NCBI GenBank assembly: GCA_964508705.1
Contig: CAZDUS010000018.1
Span: 1 to 36,330 of the forward strand
Source: CAZDUS01 sp964508705
GTDB lineage: Bacteria > Verrucomicrobiota > Kiritimatiellia > CAIKKV01 > CAITUY01
Direction of reading: 5' to 3'
Length of the DNA: 36,330 bases
This document shows, piece by piece, positions 8,378 through 15,533 of the stretch. A program made the position numbers and the translations under genes. The notes under the pieces were generated by a model. That model was not told the DNA's origin. It made no database searches and worked only from the letters and a program-made list of their open reading frames with translations. Every line of letters starts with the position of its first letter. Positions within the stretch are counted from its first letter, which is position 1.

Positions 8378-8591
8378 GTAATGGGTCACTGACGAGGGGT
8401 AGATCCATCTCCGGCCCCAAAACAACTTCTTTGTGGGAGGGGCGCTACCTGCCCGCAGTGCTACGCACAGCGTTGCAGGCGGGCGCGCCGCGACGGGGAC
8501 TCGACAGGCTCCAAGGAGAAGATCGCGGCGCATAGCGCCCCTCCCACAGAGCCTTGAACAAGACCTTACCCCCCCGTCAGTGACCCATTAC
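8378..8591. repeat. long outer inverted repeat enclosing a REP pair
   Basis: The left arm GTAATGGGTCACTGACG continues as AGGGG (8378-8399). The right arm at 8571-8591 is its reverse complement over about 21 bases with one mismatch. The arms enclose about 170 bases with no credible gene. Together with the inner pair of 16-base arms this forms a nested palindrome between the divergent Amuc_1102-like and TIGR03790 genes. It could be a MITE-like element or a structured bidirectional terminator. The upstream promoter of the pilus operon lies just outside the left arm. Confidence 0.7.
8432..8548. repeat. two REP-like palindromes in inverted orientation (BIME-like)
   Basis: TGTGGGAGGGGCGCTA (8432-8447) recurs as a perfect 16-base reverse complement at 8533-8548. 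The right copy continues into a hairpin, GGCGC-ATA-GCGCC (8527-8539), followed outward by GATCGCGG, which resembles the TGTGGGAG...CGCGATC type of REP sequence known from pseudomonads. The left copy has the same outer part but its loop is lengthened by an extra CCTGCCCGC...GCAGGCGGG stretch. Head-to-head REPs form BIMEs, usually mobilised by a RAYT transposase elsewhere in the genome. None is encoded here. Confidence 0.65.
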
Positions 8592-8645
8592 TCGCACCTC
8601 ACTATCTTCGGGACTTTGACGCCTTCCCCGAGTATATTGCTCGCC

Positions 8646-10001
8646 ATGTTGCCACGAACCGCGATCATCGTCAGCACCATCCTCCTTGCAGGAGCAAGCC
8701 TGGCATTGGGGCCCCACGAAGTGCTGGTCCTGGCCAATGGCAATTCCCCCCGCTCCTTGGAACTCGCCAAAACCTATGTCGTCCTGCGTCGTGTCCCAGC
8801 CATCAACCTCATTGAACTTAACCTTCCCCCCGGCGCCATCGAAATGTCCCCAACTGATTTCACCCGCCAAATCCTGGCTCCGGCTTTTGCCACCGCAAAA
8901 AAAAGGGGATTATCAGGACATATCCTGGCCTGGGCCTATTCCGTGGATTTCCCCATACGCATCACCACCGCTCCGCCTGTCTCCCTCCAGGGATTCACCT
9001 TCCTGCGCGGACATGTTCCCGACCGTGACGCCATCCAAAAGGGATCCTATGCATCACCCCTCTTCGCCGGATCGGATAATCCGCAGTTTCCGGGATTCCC
9101 ATCCCAATCTCTCGATGTCCAAAACGCCTGGATGGGAACTGACATGCCACTCCCAAGCATGACGCTCGGATTCGCCGGTCAAAACGGGAACACGATGACT
9201 GAAATCCTGGCCGCGCTTCAAAAAGGCAAGCAAGCGGACGGCACTCACCCCGACGGCACTGTCTACTTTGTAACAAACACCGATGTTCGCTCTACCTGCC
9301 GGCAGTGGGAATTTGCCCCGGCCGTCGCCGAACTCCGCACAATAGGGATTTCCGCCTGCATCACCAATGCCCTCCCCATTGCCGGCACCAACGTTCTCGG
9401 AATACTCTGCGGAATGGCCGATATGGAAATTGGCCAGGGCATCGGATTTGTTCCCGGTGCCATGGCAGAACACCTCACCAGCTTTGGCGCCGCTTTCGAT
9501 ATCGCCGGGCAGACCAAGGTGTCGGACTGGATCCGCGCAGGCGCCACCGCCACGGCAGGAACCGTCACTGAACCGTTCTCCAATTGGGCAAAATTCACCC
9601 ACGCCCGTTACTTCACGCATCTGGCCGCTGGTTGCACCACCGTGGAGGCCTTTTTCCAGGCGTTGCGGTGCCCTCTTCAAACCTTGCTGCTCGGCGATCC
9701 ACTCGCCTCTCCATGGCGCCCGGCCTCCTCCATCACATTGCAAGGAATCGAGACCGGTGCCCTAAAACGGGGTCGGCACCAAATCAACGTCACCATTCAA
9801 TCACCCCCGGACGAGACGTTCGGGCAGTTTCTCTTTCTTCTCGACGGCATTCCCCTCGAACCCAGAAGCCGTCGCACCACCATCACCCTCGATAGCGCTT
9901 CCATCCCCGCCGGCCGCCATCAATTGCGCGCCATTGCCTATCAGACCGGCTCCACACGCTCCCAAATCTTCACGGAAGTCGATTTCACCATCACAAACTG
10001 A
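8646..10001 (+). CDS. TIGR03790 family secreted protein
   Basis: This 451-residue protein has a signal peptide (MLPRTAIIVSTILLAGASLA) directly followed by GPHEVLVLANGNSPRSLELA, the beginning characteristic of TIGR03790 proteins. These are found mainly in Verrucomicrobia, Planctomycetes, Acidobacteria and relatives; their function is unknown to me. The middle includes YVVLRRVPAINLIEL, a Gly-rich core and FFQALRCPLQTLLLGDPLASP, which suggests a compact alpha/beta fold, with a beta-sandwich-like C-terminal 100 residues. I use the ATG just before the signal peptide. The open frame extends about 70 codons upstream, but that part lies inside the inverted repeats. It is followed after 188 bases by the pseudopilin run on the same strand, so co-transcription is possible but not shown. 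Confidence 0.8.
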   Translation: MLPRTAIIVSTILLAGASLALGPHEVLVLANGNSPRSLELAKTYVVLRRVPAINLIELNLPPGAIEMSPTDFTRQILAPAFATAKKRGLSGHILAWAYSVDFPIRITTAPPVSLQGFTFLRGHVPDRDAIQKGSYASPLFAGSDNPQFPGFPSQSLDVQNAWMGTDMPLPSMTLGFAGQNGNTMTEILAALQKGKQADGTHPDGTVYFVTNTDVRSTCRQWEFAPAVAELRTIGISACITNALPIAGTNVLGILCGMADMEIGQGIGFVPGAMAEHLTSFGAAFDIAGQTKVSDWIRAGATATAGTVTEPFSNWAKFTHARYFTHLAAGCTTVEAFFQALRCPLQTLLLGDPLASPWRPASSITLQGIETGALKRGRHQINVTIQSPPDETFGQFLFLLDGIPLEPRSRRTTITLDSASIPAGRHQLRAIAYQTGSTRSQIFTEVDFTITN

Positions 10002-10055
10002 TTTCCACGCCCCTTCAATTAATTATCAATTTGTCAAAAATGAGAATATCATGTC

Positions 10056-10083
10056 TTGAATTGTTGTTTGTTTCATTTAAGAT
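10056..10083 (+). promoter_or_regulatory. candidate sigma-70-type promoter of the pseudopilin operon
   Basis: TTGAAT and TAAGAT are separated by 16 bases in the AT-rich gap between the TIGR03790 gene and the first pseudopilin. This predicts a leader of about 100 bases. It is a pattern match only, but local base composition differs clearly from the flanking coding sequence. Confidence 0.35.
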
Positions 10084-10189
10084 TGCGACGAACATGTCAC
10101 CAAGCACCTATAGGCATAGATCATGCTGTACAGGAACAGGGATTATCTTCTTTTTCAGGATAGTCTTCACACGTGAGTAAAGGGACTTC

Positions 10190-10606
10190 ATGAAACGAAA
10201 TGACAGAGCTGGGTTTACCTTGGTTGAAGTGGTGATTGCCATGGCGCTCACTGTGTTGCTTTGCGGCGGACTCTATAGTTTGGGACTCAAAGCCCGGCAT
10301 TTCGCGGAGCACAATCGTATCTCCACGGAAGCCAGGACATTGGGCAAGGAGCGGCTTGAAGAGTTGATCTCTGTCCGCCGGGCGGGCCTTTCCAAACCAT
10401 CTTGTCTGCTGCTGAACACCGACACGAATATTAGCTCCCTGGGTTACCAGATCATCCGGTCAGCCCAGGTCTCCTGGCACGCGGCAGACAGGAGTATCGT
10501 CAGTGCAACCAATAGCGTCTATGCCGAAGTCCACCAGCAAGTGTCCTATTTCTCCCCTCTTCTTAATCATCAAATAACTGATTCATACTCAACCATCATT
10601 CAATAA
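10190..10606 (+). CDS. type IV pilus/type II secretion pseudopilin (PilV/GspI-like size)
   Basis: This 138-residue protein starts MKRNDRAG and continues FTLVEVVIAMALTVLLCGG. It has a prepilin-peptidase site after G8, Phe at +1, Glu at +5 (E13) and a hydrophobic helix to about residue 30. The remainder is short, polar and unrecognised. AAAGGGA lies 5 bases before the ATG. It is the first gene of a run that continues with a second pseudopilin and a PilX-like protein, the usual order of minor pilin operons (FimT/PilV/PilW/PilX). It would need prepilin peptidase from elsewhere in the genome. Confidence 0.85.
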   Translation: MKRNDRAGFTLVEVVIAMALTVLLCGGLYSLGLKARHFAEHNRISTEARTLGKERLEELISVRRAGLSKPSCLLLNTDTNISSLGYQIIRSAQVSWHAADRSIVSATNSVYAEVHQQVSYFSPLLNHQITDSYSTIIQ

Positions 10607-10617
10607 ACGGCGGCTCC

Positions 10618-11202
10618 ATGAATAATCCATTAATGAAGCACTTTTCAGCGTCTGATCCGGCCAACTCCCGGAAAGGGTATACGCTGACGGAAGTCCTGAT
10701 TGCCTCCTCACTCGGCAGCCTGGTGGTGATCGGGGTGCTGGTTACCTATATCTGGTGCGCGCAGCAAGCCGCAGTGTGCGCGAAGTCGGCATGGTCTCAG
10801 ACAGAGGCGATGCGGTCGTCATTCAAACTGCAGGCCTATCTCCGCAATGCCGTATCCATCGTAATGGTAACCAACAGACCAAGCAGCGCGAGCGTCCGTT
10901 TGAGAATGCCCGATCAATCGCTGGTCTCGCTAATGTATACCAATTCACCCACGGCATTGCGTAATGGCAAACTCTATCTCCAGCGTACAAACGGCACCGA
11001 AATGCTTGTGGCGCGAGGCATGACCGGATTGCAGGACAGCAATGGCGGACCTGTACCCGTCTTTTCCATTGTCCGCACCAATGTACTCCGCGTGGCCTAC
11101 CGGGTGGCTGAACCGGTCAGCTCAGCCAACAGCGCCGACGATGGACTCTACGCCGCCAGCGTGAGATTTGCAACCTGCCTGCGTAATGCGCCTGAAAAAT
11201 AA
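10618..11202 (+). CDS. PilW-like minor pseudopilin
   Basis: This 194-residue protein has a 19-residue leader and then the cleavage site KG/YTLTEVLIASSLGSLVVIG, with Glu at +5 (E25) and a membrane helix to about residue 46. The globular part (QTEAMRSSFKLQAYLRNAV, then beta-rich) fits PilW/GspJ-type minor pilins, which have large C-terminal beta domains. Starting at the sixth codon (MKHFS) would give a more normal leader length; no strong ribosome binding site decides between them. It begins 11 bases after the preceding pseudopilin gene. Confidence 0.8.
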   Translation: MNNPLMKHFSASDPANSRKGYTLTEVLIASSLGSLVVIGVLVTYIWCAQQAAVCAKSAWSQTEAMRSSFKLQAYLRNAVSIVMVTNRPSSASVRLRMPDQSLVSLMYTNSPTALRNGKLYLQRTNGTEMLVARGMTGLQDSNGGPVPVFSIVRTNVLRVAYRVAEPVSSANSADDGLYAASVRFATCLRNAPEK

Positions 11203-11213
11203 AGGATCCCCGC

Positions 11214-13472
11214 ATGAATAATCCCAGTATTAAGACAATGTCCAGTTCGGCGGGCTCCGCCATTCTGATTACGGTGGTGACTCTTGCCATCGCAGGTATT
11301 ATTGTCGCCTCGATTCTCACCAGCACCATGACCTATGCCAGGCTCACGGAGTCGTCGCACAGCCAGGATCGGGCTGCCTTTCTGGCGGATGCCGGTCTCC
11401 AGGCCGCCCTTTTGAAGCTTAACTATTACTCCGATGGGAATATATCATCCAACCAGTCCCGCAGTTATTTCGCCATCGCAGGCATTCTCACGGCCTCCGA
11501 TTGGGGGTTTAATACGATGGTCATGGTGACCAACCAGACGAACTGGATTGTGTCAACCGCGTGGTATGACGGGCATGAGTCGGAAGTCCGCGCCGCCGTG
11601 TCGCTTGGCGACGGCAACAGAAGCATCCACGCCCTTTATGCCCACGCCATGTTTGCCGGAAATTTCAGCGGTAACACGAACTATGTCCTGCAGGTTGGCG
11701 GAACAGGGAGCGGCGCCGACTTTGTCCGGGGCGACAGCTACAGCGGCGGCAGCATCTCCTTGAGCGGCGATTCAATGCTGCGGCTGCCTGAACTGCTCAC
11801 GGATTACGACGGCGATGGAATCTACGATGCCAGCACGGATCGGTGGGCGAATGCCTACGCCACCCAGGTGTTTACCAACCCAGTCACGCAGTCCGCCTTC
11901 AACACCTATACAAGTTCAGTGGCCGCCTATCGCAGCAAAGTTTACAACAACGGTGTGTACGACGAGGGCGAGGCTTTTGTGGATACGATGGGCAACGGGA
12001 TTTACGATCTCGGCGAGCCGTTTACCGATGTGAACGGGAATGGTGTGCGTGACCCGGCTGATGGTTTCATTGATCGCAACGGCAATGGAGTCTATAACGC
12101 AGGAATAGATACTGTCGTTGATACAGGTAATGGGCGGTGGGACGCCGGTGAGGAATGGACCGAAGACAGTTCGCACAGCCAGCGTATCAACAGTAAATAC
12201 GACGCTGCGGGAGGATACTGGTCAGGATCCACATGGAAGACCTCCTACAAAATCAGCAAAAAAACATATTACTGTACCAGTTGGCCCGCTGAATCTTTCG
12301 TGGATGCCGGCGATGGCATCTATCAGGCCGCGGAACCATACATTGATCAAAACGGCATTTATGACGTCGGCGAAACGTTCTACGACGACCGCAATTCGCT
12401 CTACGACTATGGCACCCAGGCCAAACGCTCCGTTTCGGGAATGCCAGCCCCCGGCCCCGGTCAACGCGCCGCCACAGGGTATGACCCAGTCATTAACCCA
12501 CCCGACCTGGCACACATGTATTACTCCCAGAATCGCAATGCGGAGGAGCCCATTGGCGCCCTTGACCGTTGGGGTAATGATGTTGCCGTGACGGCCTCGG
12601 ATTACGGCACCTACAAGGTCATTACGGATACGGCGGCTCCGGAACACATATTCATCATCAACCCGCCGACCAGCGGCAGCGTATCCAGCCGCGGCAAGAC
12701 GGTTCAAGGACGATCATATACCAAGACCTACACCACCAGCGGGACGGCCGTTGACGACTTCTTCCTTGAGGATCCCACCGATGTCACCTACAACTCCACC
12801 GATCCATCAAGGCAGATCGCCCTGAACGATGATGGCCGGACCAGCCCCATGCTGCTCAACGTTCTCCCGGCTGCCAACGGCAAGTTGTACTATGTTGAGG
12901 GGAATGTTTATATCCACAGTCCGACGGCCTATAGCTTTCAGTTCCGGCAGCCCGACACCAGGATTACCATCGTCGCCAGCGGGAACATCATCATCTCCGA
13001 CGAGTTCTACTACAAGGCGACCTACCCCGCCAACCTGCAATATTCCAACATGAATAGTCGTGTTGTGAGCGGCGCGAACGATGCGCTGTGCCTTATCGCC
13101 CTCAAGAACTCCTCCGTCACCAACAGCGGAAACATCTATATCGGAGATTCCCAGTTTGGCACGGGGGGCAGTATCCACGCCATGCTCTATGCCGAAAACG
13201 ATTTTGTGGACAATAACCTCGACACGACCGGCCAGCCGTACATCAGCATTTTCGGAAACATGACTTCCGGCAATCAAATCCGGCTGAATCGCCTGTCCGG
13301 TAGTGGCCACATCCGGACACGGTTGGATATCTCCCTGGACGAACGTATCCGCAACGGAACGATTATTATCCCCGGACTTCCCCACCCGCTGGGCAGTGAG
13401 CGTAGCATCGAACTGGAGACCGCGTGGCGGATGATTCCAGGGACATGGAGCAGCTGGTCGTTCCTCCGCTGA
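11214..13472 (+). CDS. large PilX-like protein with Asp/Asn/Gly repeat region
   Basis: This 752-residue protein begins like PilX-family pilus assembly proteins: a short polar leader, GSAILITVVTLAIAGIIVAS as membrane helix, then a heptad-like segment with AFLADAGLQAALLKL. It lacks the GFTL(x)E prepilin signature, as PilX-type proteins often do. Residues 197-400 hold about nine repeats of the form D-x-N-G-N-G-x-Y-D-x-G-E, discussed separately. The C-terminal 250 residues are beta-rich and contain FYYKATYPANLQYSN and IYIGDSQFGTGGSIHAM, possibly a beta-helix. AAAGGA lies 7 bases before the ATG. PilX proteins are usually about 150-250 residues, so this one is unusually long and probably displays an extended adhesive or structural module at the fibre tip. 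That role is inference. Confidence 0.75.
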   Translation: MNNPSIKTMSSSAGSAILITVVTLAIAGIIVASILTSTMTYARLTESSHSQDRAAFLADAGLQAALLKLNYYSDGNISSNQSRSYFAIAGILTASDWGFNTMVMVTNQTNWIVSTAWYDGHESEVRAAVSLGDGNRSIHALYAHAMFAGNFSGNTNYVLQVGGTGSGADFVRGDSYSGGSISLSGDSMLRLPELLTDYDGDGIYDASTDRWANAYATQVFTNPVTQSAFNTYTSSVAAYRSKVYNNGVYDEGEAFVDTMGNGIYDLGEPFTDVNGNGVRDPADGFIDRNGNGVYNAGIDTVVDTGNGRWDAGEEWTEDSSHSQRINSKYDAAGGYWSGSTWKTSYKISKKTYYCTSWPAESFVDAGDGIYQAAEPYIDQNGIYDVGETFYDDRNSLYDYGTQAKRSVSGMPAPGPGQRAATGYDPVINPPDLAHMYYSQNRNAEEPIGALDRWGNDVAVTASDYGTYKVITDTAAPEHIFIINPPTSGSVSSRGKTVQGRSYTKTYTTSGTAVDDFFLEDPTDVTYNSTDPSRQIALNDDGRTSPMLLNVLPAANGKLYYVEGNVYIHSPTAYSFQFRQPDTRITIVASGNIIISDEFYYKATYPANLQYSNMNSRVVSGANDALCLIALKNSSVTNSGNIYIGDSQFGTGGSIHAMLYAENDFVDNNLDTTGQPYISIFGNMTSGNQIRLNRLSGSGHIRTRLDISLDERIRNGTIIIPGLPHPLGSERSIELETAWRMIPGTWSSWSFLR
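11802..12413 (+). repeat. protein-level repeat array, D-x-N-G-N-G-x-Y-D-x-G-E
   Basis: Translated units include DYDGDGIYDASTD, DTMGNGIYDLGEPFTD, DVNGNGVRDPADGFID, DRNGNGVYNAGID, DTGNGRWDAGEEW, DAGDGIYQAAEPYID and DQNGIYDVGETFYD, plus two weaker units. Spacing is about 14-17 residues, interrupted once (about residues 316-363) by a stretch with SGSTWKTSYKISKKTYYCT. The acidic residues at alternating positions resemble dockerin, EF-hand or TSP3 calcium loops. The DNA is diverged between units, so the array is old rather than a recent slippage product. Confidence 0.7.
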
Positions 13473-13485
13473 GTTAAGGAGCCCC

Positions 13486-14721
13486 ATGGAAATACAATCC
13501 ACCACATCCATATCAATTGTCAAATACATCGGAGCAGTCTCATTCATGCTGATTGCCGCACTGACAGCGCAGGCGCAAAAAACACCTGTTGCGTTTTACC
13601 GCGTCACGGCTGAAACCAATACCTTGGTCACGGAATTTACTGCTGACGGATGGCTCTCCTGGTCAAACGCGGCGCTTGTCGGCACTTCCACGGTTGAATG
13701 TGCCGACGCTCTTGCTGAAACTGTTGAATGGCTTCCCCTCACGGCCATTCCGACAACAGCAACTGTTATGATGGCGTGGGTATGGAATGTTCACCCCATG
13801 ATGGCAATTCCCGCCGGAGAATTCGCAATGGGCAACAGTGTGACGAATGATGACAGCTTCTACGAACTTCCAGCGCACTCTGTTGGCATAAGCGCCTTCT
13901 CCATGGATAAGGACGAGGTGTCGTTGGATTTGTGGAATATCGTCGCCGCATGGGCGAGGAACCACGGGTACGATATTGCCGAGACTGCCACAGCCAAAGG
14001 GGGGACTCACCCGGTCGTGAACGTCAGTTGGTTTGATTGCGTGAAGTGGTGCAATGCCCGCAGTGAACGGCAGGGACTGACCCCCTGTTATCGTTCCCCT
14101 GCCGATACCAACAACGTCTACCGTTCCACGGAAACGACTATTATTTTTGACGAATGGGGAGACCCTGTTGAGGTTGAACTGGATCTTACTGCAGATTGCG
14201 TTCTGTGGAACGCCAACGGATATCGCCTCCCCACCGAGGCGGAGTGGGAATATGCCGCGCGGGGCGGGGTTGCCGGGGAAAGATTCCCTGGCCCCAGCAG
14301 CAATACGATCTCGCACGAAACGGCTAACTATTACAGCGGATTAGGGGACTACATATACAACGTCAACCCCGCGGAGGGCTATCACCCGGCATATACAAAC
14401 GGTCTGGAGCCGTATACAAGCCCCGCTGGAACTTTCCCCGCCAATGGATACGGCTTGATGGATATGACTGGAAATGCCAGCGAATGGTGCTGGGACTGGT
14501 TTGACGGCGACTGGTACACAAATACCGCCGCCACCCAGACCGACACGACCGGCCCCGCCAGTGGCGCGATTAAGGTTATCCGTGGTGGATCATGGGCTAA
14601 CGATGCCTACGTTGCGCGTTGCTCCGGGCGCGACACATATGGAGGGAACAACAACGCAATCGGCTTCCGTACGGTGCGCCGTGGTAATCCCGAGGCTCTC
14701 CAATTCACACAGGCGCACTAG
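13486..14721 (+). CDS. secreted FGE/SUMF1-fold protein, probably not an active oxidase
   Basis: This 411-residue protein has a signal peptide (ends LTAQAQ) and a 75-residue beta-rich N-terminal part. A full formylglycine-generating-enzyme-like domain follows from MMAIPAGEFAMGNS (105) to GFRTVRRG. Family landmarks are PVVNVSWFDCVKWCNA, YRLPTEAEWEYAARGG, YGLMDMTGNASEWCWDW and VIRGGSWANDAY. True FGE uses two cysteines five residues apart near the end to oxidise sulfatase cysteines. Here only the second is present (C379 in ARCSGRD), and by my alignment alanine stands at the first. It is therefore more likely a ligand-binding or structural member of this lectin-like fold. AAGGAG is 4 bases before the ATG, 13 bases after the PilX-like stop. 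Its place in a pseudopilin operon suggests it is exported with or attached to that fibre. Confidence 0.82.
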   Translation: MEIQSTTSISIVKYIGAVSFMLIAALTAQAQKTPVAFYRVTAETNTLVTEFTADGWLSWSNAALVGTSTVECADALAETVEWLPLTAIPTTATVMMAWVWNVHPMMAIPAGEFAMGNSVTNDDSFYELPAHSVGISAFSMDKDEVSLDLWNIVAAWARNHGYDIAETATAKGGTHPVVNVSWFDCVKWCNARSERQGLTPCYRSPADTNNVYRSTETTIIFDEWGDPVEVELDLTADCVLWNANGYRLPTEAEWEYAARGGVAGERFPGPSSNTISHETANYYSGLGDYIYNVNPAEGYHPAYTNGLEPYTSPAGTFPANGYGLMDMTGNASEWCWDWFDGDWYTNTAATQTDTTGPASGAIKVIRGGSWANDAYVARCSGRDTYGGNNNAIGFRTVRRGNPEALQFTQAH

Positions 14722-14735
14722 GCGGGATCTCTCAC

Positions 14736-15458
14736 ATGCGTAAAATTCGATGGCTATCCATTCTGGCACTTCTGGCAAACAGTGCTTACGCGCAACTCGG
14801 ACAGAGTGAATCCGCTTGCCAAAAGCAGTGGGGTGCTCCGATTTCTGCTGATAGTTCCGACACCAATAACCGTTGCCTCTCGTATGGCGAACCAGCGTCA
14901 CTTTCAACGAAGCTTTTTTTCATCGGGAGCCTGGTGCGTCGCGCCATTTACGAGAAACTGGAATTCACGTCATCTGAAGTTGACGCCCTGTTGCGCATGA
15001 ACAGTCAGGACTGCCGCTGGGACGTATGGACAACACCCGGACAAAGTGGCCCGCAGGCAAATGGTCGTCAATGGATGCGCTCCGACGAAATGGCAATGGC
15101 TAGTTTGTCATCCAATCAATTAACGATTGTAGCGGCGGAATGGAATCTGCCGCGTCCCATGGTGGAGTCGCCGGCGGCAACCAACGAAATTCCATCGTCC
15201 TCAAATTACTCAACCAACACAGTTTTAACGGAAACGAATACTGTTGCTGCGGAAAGTGAAACGGAGTCTTCAAGGCCTGCGGCGTCCATCCGCAAGAGTC
15301 TTCCCGCGCGTTTACCTTCACGCGGCGCCTCACGACGTGAAACCATTGACATTCTAGGATCCCCATCCGGCACCATCACAAGTGGCTCAAGGGAAGTGCT
15401 TGTCTATCCATGGGGAAAAGTCTGGCTGACAAACGGCAGTGTTGCCGTCACTGAATGA
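14736..15458 (+). CDS. secreted protein of unknown function with SmpA/OmlA-like C-terminal motif
   Basis: This 240-residue protein has a signal peptide (MRKIRWLSILALLANSAYA). The N-terminal half has the pattern S-A-C-x-x-x-W-G-A-P, then a short beta hairpin and VDALLRMNSQDCRWDVW. The middle (about 150-190) is Ser/Thr/Glu/Asn-rich and looks like a linker. The last 40 residues (RRETIDILGSPSG, then EVLVYPWGKVWLTNGSV) follow the pattern of SmpA/OmlA/BamE-type modules: lG-x-P, Y, then v-x-f-x-n-G-x-V. I assign no function. It begins 14 bases after the FGE-like gene and ends the same-strand run, so it is probably part of that operon. Confidence 0.65.
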   Translation: MRKIRWLSILALLANSAYAQLGQSESACQKQWGAPISADSSDTNNRCLSYGEPASLSTKLFFIGSLVRRAIYEKLEFTSSEVDALLRMNSQDCRWDVWTTPGQSGPQANGRQWMRSDEMAMASLSSNQLTIVAAEWNLPRPMVESPAATNEIPSSSNYSTNTVLTETNTVAAESETESSRPAASIRKSLPARLPSRGASRRETIDILGSPSGTITSGSREVLVYPWGKVWLTNGSVAVTE

Positions 15459-15496
15459 CATTTGTTATTTAACTCTCTCTATCAACAACTCTCTAT

Positions 15497-15524
15497 TTGA
15501 CTCACAGCGTCAATCAGTTAAATT
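15497..15524 (+). promoter_or_regulatory. candidate promoter of the PAS-domain gene
   Basis: TTGACT and TAAATT are separated by 16 bases. The predicted transcription start is only a few bases before the annotated ATG, so the messenger would be almost leaderless, consistent with the lack of a ribosome binding site there. Alternatively translation starts at an internal ATG such as MRIDIP or MRHMG. Confidence 0.4.
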
Positions 15525-15533
15525 GGCAACCCA

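Noticed and set aside
8276..8533. 86-codon upstream extension of the Amuc_1102-like gene
   Set aside because: It crosses the REP pair and the candidate promoter; the ATG at 8275 has a good ribosome binding site and leads directly into a signal peptide.
8433..8645. 71-codon upstream extension of the TIGR03790 gene
   Set aside because: It lies inside the inverted repeats, is Arg/Pro-rich without family resemblance, and the true signal peptide begins at the next ATG.
9054..9743. Long minus-strand open frame opposite the TIGR03790 gene
   Set aside because: Composition (Gly/Arg/Ala) is typical of a reversed GC-rich coding strand; no start signal.
12807..13547. Long minus-strand open frame opposite the PilX-like gene
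   Set aside because: It mirrors codon bias of the real gene, has no signature motif and crosses two real genes.
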